Shown here: positions 1 to 5,315 of the stretch, piece after piece
How positions within the stretch are numbered: position 1 is the first letter of the stretch
How the letters are laid out: each line of letters begins with the position of its first letter
Assembly: GCA_031256125.1 (NCBI GenBank)
Contig: JAIRRE010000294.1
Span: 1-5,315 of the forward strand
Length of the DNA stretch: 5,315 nucleotides
Direction: 5' to 3'
Origin: Burkholderiaceae bacterium
Lineage (GTDB): Bacteria; Pseudomonadota; Gammaproteobacteria; Burkholderiales; Burkholderiaceae_C
Position numbers and translations under genes: made by a program
Notes under the pieces: generated by a model
Database searches by the model: none
Seen by the model: the letters and a program-made list of their open reading frames with translations, nothing else
What the model was told of the DNA's origin: nothing

Positions 1-271
1 GTTGTTTTGGCAGGTGTCGGGGCTGACCGGCGTGTTTGCGGGCCACGCCTTGCCGGCGCGCTGGGGGTTGGAATTTGCCGGTACGCTGGCTCTGCTGGTG
101 TTGACCTGCTCGCTGGTGACGGGCAAGCTGCGCGGGCTGTCGGCGCTGCTGGCGGGCGCGACGGCGCTATTGGCGGCCAATTTACCGTGGAAGCTGAGCA
201 TTGTCGCGGCGGTCGCGGTGTCGGTGGCGCTGTGTTTGATGCTGGAACCCAGGGAGGATCGCCATGCCTGA
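1..271 (+). CDS. azlC: AzlC-family branched-chain amino acid exporter, large subunit (3' part only)
   Basis: The reading frame is open from the window edge (first full codon at 2) to TGA at 269-271, giving the last 89 residues; the true start lies upstream. The piece is very hydrophobic. It has a W-G-L-E-F-A segment, typical of the AzlC family just before a transmembrane helix, then three closely packed hydrophobic stretches (about residues 24-40, 43-60 and 65-80) and a short charged tail (EPREDRHA). AzlC proteins (E. coli YgaZ is a relative) are inner-membrane permeases that, with a small AzlD partner, export branched-chain amino acids or analogues. The call is strengthened by the azlD-like gene that overlaps its 3' end by 8 nt, a standard arrangement implying translational coupling. 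The actual substrate cannot be read from the sequence. Family assignment is by recognition of the C-terminal pattern and its neighbour. Confidence 0.82.
   Translation, partial: LFWQVSGLTGVFAGHALPARWGLEFAGTLALLVLTCSLVTGKLRGLSALLAGATALLAANLPWKLSIVAAVAVSVALCLMLEPREDRHA
251..257 (+). promoter_or_regulatory. Ribosome binding site of azlD
   Basis: AGGGAGG lies 6 nt before the ATG at 264, inside the end of the azlC frame. It supports the ATG at 264 as the azlD start even though that start overlaps the azlC stop. Confidence 0.7.
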
Positions 272-623
272 GCTGCGCGCGGGCACCGACGTCTGGACGC
301 TGATCGTCATCGCTGGTCTGACGGCAATCACCGTATGGGTGCGGTGCTTTTTCTTCATCAGCCGGCGCGAATGGCCGCTACCCGGCTGGGCGCGGCGTGG
401 CCTGTATTACGCGCCCATCGCCGCATTGGCGGCGGTGATTGCACCCGATATCCTGATGACCGCCGGCCACTTGGCCCCGCTGTGGCGCAATGCGCGCTTT
501 GAAAGCGTGGTCTGCGCGGCGCTGTATTGCTTTTGGCGGCGGCGCGACGCGCTGGTGATGCCGGTGGCAATCGGACTGGGATTGCTGGTGTATTTGCCGC
601 TCAGGGTTGGGCTGGGGTGGTGA
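264..623 (+). CDS. azlD: AzlD-family branched-chain amino acid exporter, small subunit
   Basis: This complete gene encodes 119 residues, close to the usual length of about 100-110 for AzlD proteins. Four hydrophobic segments (about residues 10-32, 47-66, 80-90 and 96-116) fit the AzlD fold. Near the N-terminus it has the Thr-(x)n-Arg pattern expected after the first helix (T-V-W-V-R-C, residues 23-28). A second conserved-looking block, Y-Y-A-P-I-A-A-L-A-A, begins the second helix at residue 48. The protein would sit in the inner membrane as partner of AzlC. Its ATG overlaps the azlC stop by 8 nt and has a good ribosome binding site, so the two are almost certainly co-transcribed and coupled. 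A terminator-like hairpin follows directly. Unlike many AzlD proteins, it has a cluster of basic residues (W-R-R-R, 91-94) between the last two helices, probably cytoplasmic under the positive-inside rule. The substrate is inferred from the family only. Confidence 0.85.
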   Translation: MPELRAGTDVWTLIVIAGLTAITVWVRCFFFISRREWPLPGWARRGLYYAPIAALAAVIAPDILMTAGHLAPLWRNARFESVVCAALYCFWRRRDALVMPVAIGLGLLVYLPLRVGLGW

Positions 624-673
624 CGGGCCGCAGAGTTGAGGGCGTTTGAGCGCGGCCCGCGATCTGTTTTTTT
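624..673 (+). terminator. Probable intrinsic terminator after azlCD
   Basis: An 8-bp perfect inverted repeat, CGGGCCGC at 624-631 and GCGGCCCG at 652-659, encloses a 20-nt loop. Seven T's follow at 667-673. The stem begins at the base after the azlD stop codon. The 7-nt spacer between stem and T-run and the long loop make it less than ideal, but position and orientation fit the end of the azlCD transcript. On the minus strand the T-run reads as A's, so this would not serve the converging T2SS operon in the usual way. Confidence 0.55.
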
Positions 674-677
674 ACGC

Positions 678-696
678 GCCCGGCGTTCAACCGGGC
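678..696 (-). other. Short hairpin just after the last gene of the T2SS operon
   Basis: The arms GCCCGG (678-683) and CCGGGC (691-696) form a 6-bp perfect stem with a 7-nt loop, beginning 1 nt after the stop codon of the lipoprotein gene. On the minus strand it is followed by GCGT and then a run of A's, not U's, so it is not a standard Rho-independent terminator. It may protect the 3' end of the transcript or have no role. Confidence 0.35.
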
Positions 697-697
697 A

Positions 698-1141
698 TCA
701 GTACGCCTGGTAAAACCACCACTGCCCGTCGTCCTTGATCCATGTCTCGTCGGAGAAACCCTGCACTTCCAGGGTCTTGCCCGGAGAGCCGGGCGCCAAG
801 GTTTGCGTGGTCAGGCGTATCTTGACGGTACAACGTTCCGGCTCGCAGGTGGTGCTGAAAACATCCATCGCTATCCATTTGCCGCCGTTGCCAAACCGCT
901 TGGCGTAATCGTCCGCGCTGACGATGGCGCGGTAACCCGGCTGGTTGTAGGTATAAGCCTTGGGGAAGTCGCGTTTGATGAGGGCTTGCCAGCGTTCCTG
1001 GGCGCGGCGGGCGACGGTTTCCTCGGGTGTTTCGGGTTTCAATGCCGCGCAGCCGGCGGCAACCAGCGTGGCGGCAATCAGAGCGCCGGCGGTGACGCGG
1101 ACGGCCGCGCGGCGGGTGAAGAGGGAGGTCAGGGGCTTCAT
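698..1141 (-). CDS. Small predicted outer-membrane lipoprotein with an NTF2-like look, last gene of the T2SS operon
   Basis: The gene encodes 147 residues. The N-terminus is a lipoprotein signal: basic residues (R10, R11, R15), a hydrophobic stretch at 17-29 and a lipobox A-A-G-C with the lipidated Cys at 31. The next residue is Ala, not Asp, which by the Lol sorting rule predicts the outer membrane. The mature part starts with a helical, charged segment (about 36-57, E-R-W-Q-A-L-I-K-R-D-F). It ends in beta-like segments closing with W-I-K-D-D-G-Q-W-W-F-Y at 134-144. That pattern (helix with W-x-A-L, final strand W-x-x-x-x-G-x-W) resembles NTF2/SnoaL-like folds. C99 and C104 (C-E-P-E-R-C) could form a disulfide. 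The ATG has an AAGGA box 8 nt upstream (1150-1154), and the gene follows gspD by 38 nt. A role in secretin assembly or T2SS function is suggested only by position. I do not recognise a named family, and it does not look like the GspS pilotin. Confidence 0.85.
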   Translation of the reverse strand: MKPLTSLFTRRAAVRVTAGALIAATLVAAGCAALKPETPEETVARRAQERWQALIKRDFPKAYTYNQPGYRAIVSADDYAKRFGNGGKWIAMDVFSTTCEPERCTVKIRLTTQTLAPGSPGKTLEVQGFSDETWIKDDGQWWFYQAY

Positions 1142-1149
1142 CGGATGAG

Positions 1150-1154
1150 TCCTT
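1150..1154 (-). promoter_or_regulatory. Ribosome binding site of the lipoprotein gene
   Basis: On the minus strand AAGGA stands 8 nt before the ATG at 1141, within the 38-nt gap after gspD. It supports that start. Confidence 0.6.
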
Positions 1155-1179
1155 TCAGGATGGGTTGAAGTACACCGGA

Positions 1180-3633
1180 TCAGGGCACGACCGGGCCGGC
1201 TGCGTGAATGACGGGCAAATCGCCGGCGGTCAGGCCGTGCATGCGGTCGCGCATTTCGCGGCTGACGGCGCGGGCATCTTCGTCCGAACGCAACACCCGC
1301 GGGGTAATGATGACCAGCAACTCAGTGCGCTGCCTGGTGTTGCTGTGAGTGCCGAACAGCGCCCCGATGATCGGGATGCTCGACAAGAAGGGAACACCCG
1401 AAATCCCGCTACTGGAAGAATCCTTTATCAACCCGCCCAGCACGACGGTCTCGCCGGAACGCACTGCCACCGCGGTATTGACCTGCCGCTGCATGAAAGC
1501 CGGATACCCCGGCGTTGCGGAAGTCGTCGCAAGATCAGTGACGGTCTGACTGATATTCATCGTCACCAGGTCGCCGGCGGTGACCGATGGCGTTACGCCC
1601 AGCATGACGCCGGTGTTCATGTATTGAATGGAGGAGGTGGTGAAATCACTGGTGGTGCTGGCAATCTGACCAGAGCTTACCGGCTCTTGATTGCCCACCT
1701 GGATGGCGGCGGTCTGGTTATCCAGCACCAGCAGCGACGGGCTGGAAATCACCTTGATCAACGATTTGTCGGCTAGCATATTGAGCGTGGCATTCACGCC
1801 CGACGGACCCAGTGTCCAGGTAAAACCACCGGAGGAACCGCCGGAGGGAATGCTGGTGAGGGGGCCGTTACTGTTGATCGATCCTGCCCCTGTGTATCCG
1901 TTGCCGTTGATGCTGATGTGGTTGTTATTGAACGCCCATTCCAACCCGTATTGCAGATCGTTGTTGAGCGTCACTTCGACAATGCTCGCTTCGATCAGTA
2001 CCTGCGCGCGCTGCACATCCAGGCGTTTGAGGCTTGCTTCGATGCGCGCGTATTCGGCAGGCGTGGCATGGATCAATAGCGTGTTGTTGATGTGGTCGGC
2101 CATCACGCGCACCGTATCGCCCAGCATGGTGGTGGTGACGCCGGGACCCTGGTTGTTGTTGCCGTTCTGGAGCATTCCGCCGCCCATCATGCCGTTATTG
2201 AACCCGCCGCCCATCATGCCGTTATTGAACCCGCCGCCCATCATGCCGTTATTGAACCCGCCACCCATCATGCCGTTATTGAACCCGCCGCCGTTGAAGC
2301 CCGAGTTCAAGCCGTTGTTGACGTTGCCGTTCATGCCTGAGATGGTGTTCATCCCCGGCGCGACTCCAGTACGGCCGCCATTTTGCTGGGTAAGCACGCC
2401 ATTGCCGTAGATGCCGTTGAGCAGTTCAGCCAGGTGATCGGCCGAGCCATTCTTGACTTTATAGACGAACAATTGCGGTTCGTTGCTGTTCATGTTGGGG
2501 CGGTCGAACTGCTCGATCCAGTAACCCATTTCATCCAGATACGCCGCGCGCGGCGTTACCACCATGATGGCGTTGAGGCGTTCCATGGGCATGACGCGGA
2601 TCGCACCGAACAGCGGGTTGTTTTCGCCCAGCCCCGCAGCCTGCGCCGCTTGCTGGGCGGCCTGGGCTAGGCCAGGGACCGCAGGCATACGGGCGGCTGG
2701 TTGCGGCACGCGCGTTCTGGTCGATGATGTGCCATTGTTGGCCGCTTCGTTGATCGCAGCCCCCGAGAGCATCTCCAGCGCGGCAGTGACGTCATCGACG
2801 CTGCTGTATTTGAGCGGGAATACCCCGACCGACATGCCTTTAAGCAAATCGACGTCGAAGGTGGCCACCAGGTCGAGCCAGCCCTCGGCCTCGGCGCGCG
2901 TGCCGCGCATCACCAGCAGGTTGCGCACGCTGTCCACGCGCAGGATGGCATCCTGCGAAACGATCGGCTTGAGGATATTGGCCATTTCGTTAGCACCCAG
3001 ATAGCGCAGCGGGATGACCACTGCGCCATAGCCCGGCGGTAGCGGTTTACCCGGCTCGGCAATGGCGGGCGCGGCAATGATGCCGTGCAGCGCGTCGGGG
3101 GTGCCGACGTGATAGACGCCGCGGCTATCGCGCGCCATCACGATACCGTTGGCCTGTAAGGCCGTCTCCAGCAGCAGCAGCGCGCGGTCGGCCGAAATCG
3201 GTTGGCGCGTGACCAGCGTTACCGTGCCTTGCAGCGGCGGGTGCACCACGTAATCGACCTTGAGTAGGTCGCGCAGCATGATCTGCACCACGTCGCCCAC
3301 CGGCGCGTTGTCGAACTTGAAGCCCGCCACCTCGCCGCGCGGAGCGCGCATTTCGGCGCTGGATTGGCGCGCCACTGTGCGATCGTTACCCCTGATGATG
3401 ATGATCTTGCGTCGGGGCGAGTCGTTATTCACGGCATCGGACGCGGGTTTCGCCGGTGCAGCGGCTGCCGCAGACGCGGAAGCTGCGGGCGGCGGCGGCA
3501 ATAGACTCATGGATAACGTCTGCGCTGGACTAGTAGTTTGCGCGCAGCCCGCCCCGAACAGCGCCAGCGCCGCAGCAGACAGTACGCCGGCGAGCAAGAT
3601 CATCCGGGAGGAAAGGATAGGGGTTGTCGTCAT
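1180..3633 (-). CDS. gspD: Type II secretion system secretin GspD, predicted lipid-anchored (liposecretin)
   Basis: This gene encodes an 817-residue outer-membrane channel protein, longer than the usual 650-750 of GspD. Residues 1-30 form a signal sequence (R10, hydrophobic 12-26) ending in G-A-G-C, with a candidate lipidated Cys30 followed by Ala. A Pro/Ala-rich linker (45-66) precedes domain N0 (about 103-178, F-K-F-D-N-A-P-V-G-D-V-V). N1 covers about 204-262. N2 covers about 268-380 and is split by an Ala/Gln-rich insert at 291-338. N3 covers about 386-540 and is split by a Gly/Asn/Met-rich insert at 409-499. The secretin domain (about 543-781) has V-L-I-E-A-S-I-V-E-V, the signature V-P-F-L-S-S-I-P-I-I-G-A-L-F-G (747-761) and the closing strand E-L-L-V-I-I-T-P-R-V. 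Only 36 residues follow, so a long C-terminal pilotin-binding S domain is doubtful. This fits self-piloting by lipidation, as known for HxcQ of Pseudomonas aeruginosa. The ATG at 3633 lacks a clear ribosome binding site; the in-frame Met11 has none either and would remove the only basic residue of the signal. Confidence 0.95.
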   Translation of the reverse strand: MTTTPILSSRMILLAGVLSAAALALFGAGCAQTTSPAQTLSMSLLPPPPAASASAAAAAPAKPASDAVNNDSPRRKIIIIRGNDRTVARQSSAEMRAPRGEVAGFKFDNAPVGDVVQIMLRDLLKVDYVVHPPLQGTVTLVTRQPISADRALLLLETALQANGIVMARDSRGVYHVGTPDALHGIIAAPAIAEPGKPLPPGYGAVVIPLRYLGANEMANILKPIVSQDAILRVDSVRNLLVMRGTRAEAEGWLDLVATFDVDLLKGMSVGVFPLKYSSVDDVTAALEMLSGAAINEAANNGTSSTRTRVPQPAARMPAVPGLAQAAQQAAQAAGLGENNPLFGAIRVMPMERLNAIMVVTPRAAYLDEMGYWIEQFDRPNMNSNEPQLFVYKVKNGSADHLAELLNGIYGNGVLTQQNGGRTGVAPGMNTISGMNGNVNNGLNSGFNGGGFNNGMMGGGFNNGMMGGGFNNGMMGGGFNNGMMGGGMLQNGNNNQGPGVTTTMLGDTVRVMADHINNTLLIHATPAEYARIEASLKRLDVQRAQVLIEASIVEVTLNNDLQYGLEWAFNNNHISINGNGYTGAGSINSNGPLTSIPSGGSSGGFTWTLGPSGVNATLNMLADKSLIKVISSPSLLVLDNQTAAIQVGNQEPVSSGQIASTTSDFTTSSIQYMNTGVMLGVTPSVTAGDLVTMNISQTVTDLATTSATPGYPAFMQRQVNTAVAVRSGETVVLGGLIKDSSSSGISGVPFLSSIPIIGALFGTHSNTRQRTELLVIITPRVLRSDEDARAVSREMRDRMHGLTAGDLPVIHAAGPVVP
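2137..2409 (-). other. Gly/Asn/Met-rich low-complexity insertion within secretin domain N3
   Basis: Residues 409-499 of GspD interrupt N3 between its first helix (H-L-A-E-L-L-N-G-I-Y-G) and the strand V-R-V-M-A-D-H. They are dominated by Gly, Asn and Met with very few charged residues. Secretins often carry a variable loop at this place, but one of about 90 residues with internal tandem repeats is large. It is probably a disordered loop facing the lumen or the surface of the periplasmic vestibule; this is inferred from position in known secretin folds. Confidence 0.75.
2177..2284. repeat. Four tandem 27-bp repeats inside gspD
   Basis: Four consecutive 27-bp units lie at 2177-2203, 2204-2230, 2231-2257 and 2258-2284. 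The first three are identical. The fourth differs by one base (G to A at plus position 2263), a silent Gly codon change. A decayed half-unit (CCGCCG start) continues at 2285. In the protein each unit gives nine residues, F-N-N-G-M-M-G-G-G, at 451-486. Because 27 is a multiple of three, gain or loss of units keeps the gene in frame. Confidence 0.95.
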
Positions 3634-3682
3634 GGATGGGTTTCGATTCGGGCAGGGTCGATAGAGTTCTCAAAACCGGCGC

Positions 3683-4468
3683 TCAAACACCGGGCGCGTG
3701 TTGTGGTCCGGCAGTGTGAGCGGGCGTGGAGGAGGAAGAAGGAGCGTGCACCGACGGTGGCCTAGCTGACACGCCACCGCCAAAGCTGGCCAGCGGCGCG
3801 TTACCGGGAGGCGGCGCGGGCATGGCCGGACGAGGTTGCAGCGCTTGCGGCGGCGTGGGGCGCGTCGCCGCAAGCGGTATAGGCGCCACCGGCGTATTGG
3901 CCGATACAGGCGTAAACACGGCAGCATGCGCGGGCGCGCTGGCGGCACTCGTGCTGGCTTGCGCCGCCACACCGTTGCTGAGACTGTCGGGCAGCGTTAC
4001 GGTGCGGCGCTTGCCGCTGTCATTGGCGAAGATGGCGTCGCGCCCGTCGATGGCTTGCAGCGTCCAGTCGCCAACTTTTTCGCCACGCCGCACGAAACGG
4101 GGTTGGCTATCCTGTTCCAACAGCACGCCCTGCGCTGCCGGGCGGCCATCGACCACGCCGTAGAGCTTGGCATGATCGAGGCTGTCGAGCGGCGGCGCGG
4201 CAGCGGCGGCATCGCTGGCGGTGGCGCGGGGTTTGCGGTCGACGATGAACAGCGGCCGTTCCACAATCGCTGGGTAATCGCGTCCCACGGCCGGATTGGG
4301 CGCGAGTTCGGCGGTACGCGCGTTATCGAGATTGGGCGCTTGCGGCGTCGGCGCTTGCCAGTTGCGCCAGTGCGCCAGCGGGCCGGGCGCGAACCACAGC
4401 GCCGCCAGCAGGACGACCAGCACCGCATCCAGGACAATCAGGGCCGAGGTGAGACTGGCGTTTTTCAA
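3683..4468 (-). CDS. gspC: GspC-like type II secretion protein (homology-region protein without PDZ domain)
   Basis: The gene encodes 261 residues: a short cytoplasmic N-terminus, one transmembrane helix (about 8-27), a linker, then a GspC homology-region-like domain (about 63-160). The domain opens with Y-P-A-I-V-E-R-P-L-F, matching the 'I..RPLF' entry seen in GspC and PilP-like proteins. It continues with K-L-Y-G-V-V-D-G, a run through V-R-R-G-E-K-V-G-D-W-T-L and D-G-R-D-A-I-F. In T2SS this domain sits in the periplasm and contacts N0 of GspD, linking the inner-membrane platform to the channel. Residues 162-261 are a Pro/Ala/Ser-rich tail with no PDZ or coiled-coil domain. The start is TTG at 4468: it overlaps the gspM stop as TTGA, and AGGAG lies 7 nt upstream (4476-4480). 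The next candidate starts fall inside the transmembrane helix. It might also be named a T2SS protein N or PilP-like protein. The gene ends 49 nt before gspD. Confidence 0.8.
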   Translation of the reverse strand: MKNASLTSALIVLDAVLVVLLAALWFAPGPLAHWRNWQAPTPQAPNLDNARTAELAPNPAVGRDYPAIVERPLFIVDRKPRATASDAAAAAPPLDSLDHAKLYGVVDGRPAAQGVLLEQDSQPRFVRRGEKVGDWTLQAIDGRDAIFANDSGKRRTVTLPDSLSNGVAAQASTSAASAPAHAAVFTPVSANTPVAPIPLAATRPTPPQALQPRPAMPAPPPGNAPLASFGGGVSARPPSVHAPSSSSTPAHTAGPQHAPGV

Positions 4469-5130
4469 AGCCCTGCTCCTTGCTTCGTGCCCGAAAAGGT
4501 TCCCGATGTTCCGCCTTGCGCCGCGCCGAGTTGCGCCGACGTGGCGGTATTCGTGGGATGTGCCTGGAGTACATACAAATCGAATTGACCGCTGACGGTC
4601 AAGGGGGCTTTCGGGTTCACGGCCCAGCCACTGCCCTGGGAGGTCAGTTGCAACGTGTTCTGGTAAATTGCAGGCGTCTGGCGCGTCAGGTCAGACAGCA
4701 ATCCTTGCAGCGCATTCCAGTCGCCTTCGATGCGCAGGTCGATGGCGATGCGATCCAGCCCCGGATGGTTGTTGTCCTCCTTTGCGGGCTGGCTCTGGCT
4801 GCTGGTCACGCGCAATCCCGCTGCCGACGCCAGGTCGCGCACCTTTTGCAGAACCTGGTTGCCGATCTGGCTGGCGTCGCCGTCCGACGGATACACATAC
4901 CGCGCCAGGCTGGTCTCCAATGCCTTGCTGGCTTGTTGTATTTGCTGCTGTTTTTCTAGCAATCCGCTGATGCGGGCATAGCGCGGTTCGATTTGGGCCA
5001 GCGTCTGGGCAGCCTTTGCGTGCACGCCCAGCGTGAACGTCGCCAGGCCGGCGATGAGCGCAATCAGGATCAAGGCGGCCAGCAGCAACCAGACCTGTTC
5101 GGAACGCAGTGTTGAGCGGTTCAGGTTCAT
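4465..5130 (-). CDS. gspM: Type II secretion system protein GspM (T2SSM_b-like)
   Basis: The gene encodes 221 residues with the layout of GspM: a short N-terminus with basic residues, one transmembrane helix (about 13-35), and a helical, Gln/Ala-rich segment likely to form a coiled coil (38-76, containing L-L-E-K-Q-Q-Q-I-Q-Q). A ferredoxin-like periplasmic domain follows (about 87-188), with V-L-Q-K-V-R-D-L-A-S-A-A-G-L at 93-106, I-A-I-D-L-R-I-E-G-D-W at 128-138 and L-Q-G-L-L-S-D-L at 141-148. This resembles the GspM 'type b' proteins and PilO. GspM is part of the inner-membrane assembly platform, pairing with GspL to couple the ATPase to pseudopilus growth. The ATG is supported by AGGAG 6 nt upstream (5137-5141) and overlaps the preceding stop by 4 nt (ATGA). 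The last 30 residues are Gly/Thr/Ser-rich and probably disordered. Exact subtype is inferred from overall pattern and gene order. Confidence 0.85.
   Translation of the reverse strand: MNLNRSTLRSEQVWLLLAALILIALIAGLATFTLGVHAKAAQTLAQIEPRYARISGLLEKQQQIQQASKALETSLARYVYPSDGDASQIGNQVLQKVRDLASAAGLRVTSSQSQPAKEDNNHPGLDRIAIDLRIEGDWNALQGLLSDLTRQTPAIYQNTLQLTSQGSGWAVNPKAPLTVSGQFDLYVLQAHPTNTATSAQLGAAQGGTSGTFSGTKQGAGL
4476..4480 (-). promoter_or_regulatory. Ribosome binding site that fixes the TTG start of gspC
   Basis: On the minus strand AGGAG is followed by a 7-nt spacer and then TTG at 4468. No ATG or GTG lies at a suitable distance in this frame, so this site is the main reason for accepting a TTG start. 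Confidence 0.7.
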
Positions 5131-5315
5131 GATGCGCTCCTGACCGGGGCTGACGCCGCCGTTGCAGGCGCTGCAACCGATATTGCATCTGGGGCCGCGC
5201 CCGCCGTGCTCTGCACCAGCCCGTAGCGCCCAGGGTCCAGTTGCAGCTCGATGATGAAATTCTCCTTGTTGGCACCGGGTGAACGGGTGGCAGGGGACGC
5301 CAGGCGGGCGTCGCG
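5127..5315 (-). CDS. C-terminal end of the gene upstream of gspM, probably GspL/PilN-like
   Basis: An open frame enters from the window edge and ends at TGA (5127-5129), overlapping the gspM ATG by 4 nt. It gives the last 62 residues. The visible part has a beta-like segment N-F-I-I-E-L-Q-L-D-P-G-R-Y (about 19-31 of the fragment). An Ala/Pro/Ser-rich tail follows, similar in composition to the tails of the neighbouring genes. The stop/start overlap and the position directly before gspM suggest the GspL or PilN-like platform protein, which normally precedes GspM in T2SS operons. The fragment itself has no motif that settles this; it was found by translating the minus strand from the edge. That it is coding is well supported by the tight coupling; the identity is inference. 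Confidence 0.6.
   Translation of the reverse strand, partial: RDARLASPATRSPGANKENFIIELQLDPGRYGLVQSTAGAAPDAISVAAPATAASAPVRSAS
5137..5141 (-). promoter_or_regulatory. Ribosome binding site of gspM
   Basis: AGGAG on the minus strand lies 6 nt before the ATG at 5130, within the 3' end of the upstream frame. It supports this start and translational coupling. Confidence 0.65.

Noticed and set aside
1165..1776. Plus-strand open frame of 203 codons opposite the 3' end of gspD
   Set aside because: Its composition (Arg, Gly, His, Asp) is typical of a shadow frame. The minus strand here encodes the most conserved part of the secretin.
2177..2284. Tandem repeats considered as a CRISPR array or intergenic minisatellite
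   Set aside because: The units adjoin with no spacers and stay in frame inside a coding gene, so they are a coding tandem repeat.
1691..2410. Plus-strand open frame of 239 codons with a Pro-rich nine-residue repeat
   Set aside because: It lies fully antisense to gspD, and its repeat is just the complement of the 27-bp units. It does not resemble any protein I know, while the minus-strand frame has clear secretin domains.
3260..3664. Plus-strand open frame opposite the gspD N-terminus
   Set aside because: It is antisense to the signal sequence and N0 region, with no ribosome binding site or domain evidence.
3634..3682. Possible promoter or regulatory element in the 49-nt gap before gspD
   Set aside because: I see no convincing -35/-10 pair, hairpin or ribosome binding site in it, so nothing can be called.
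3836..4588. Plus-strand open frame of 250 codons opposite gspC and the end of gspM
   Set aside because: It is rich in Arg and Gly, as expected from GC-rich antisense frames, with no recognisable domain, and it crosses the boundary of two well-supported genes.

Overview
The window carries two converging gene groups. It looks like the chromosome of a GC-rich Gram-negative bacterium, most likely a proteobacterium and plausibly a betaproteobacterium. The Gram-negative call rests on an outer-membrane secretin and two predicted outer-membrane lipoproteins. The class-level guess is inference from the gene families and base composition; there is no rRNA or other marker here to fix it.

Plus strand, 1-623: the 3' end of an azlC-type gene and a complete azlD-type gene. 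They overlap by 8 nt and encode the two subunits of a branched-chain amino acid exporter. A stem-loop followed by seven T's (624-673) is a good candidate terminator for them.

Minus strand, 5315 down to 698: the distal part of a type II secretion (T2SS) operon. In transcription order it holds the C-terminal end of an unresolved gene in the position of gspL/pilN, gspM (T2SSM_b-like), a short gspC-like gene that starts with TTG, gspD (an 817-residue secretin with a lipoprotein signal), and a small lipoprotein gene. The first three are joined by 4-nt stop/start overlaps. The last two follow after gaps of 49 and 38 nt. Together they would encode the inner-membrane platform proteins (L/M), the inner-membrane-to-secretin connector (C) and the outer-membrane channel (D). 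The ATPase, the platform protein GspF and the pseudopilins are not in the window and would have to lie beyond 5315 or elsewhere.

The most distinctive features are in the secretin. It appears to be a lipid-anchored 'liposecretin'. Its N3 domain carries a Gly/Asn/Met-rich insertion of about 90 residues, containing four almost identical 27-bp tandem repeats. The GspC-like protein is also unusual: its homology region is followed by about 100 residues of Pro/Ala/Ser-rich sequence with no PDZ domain. I see no mobile element, CRISPR array, tRNA or rRNA, and no clear sign of an entirely new system. There is no gene-free stretch longer than about 75 bases.
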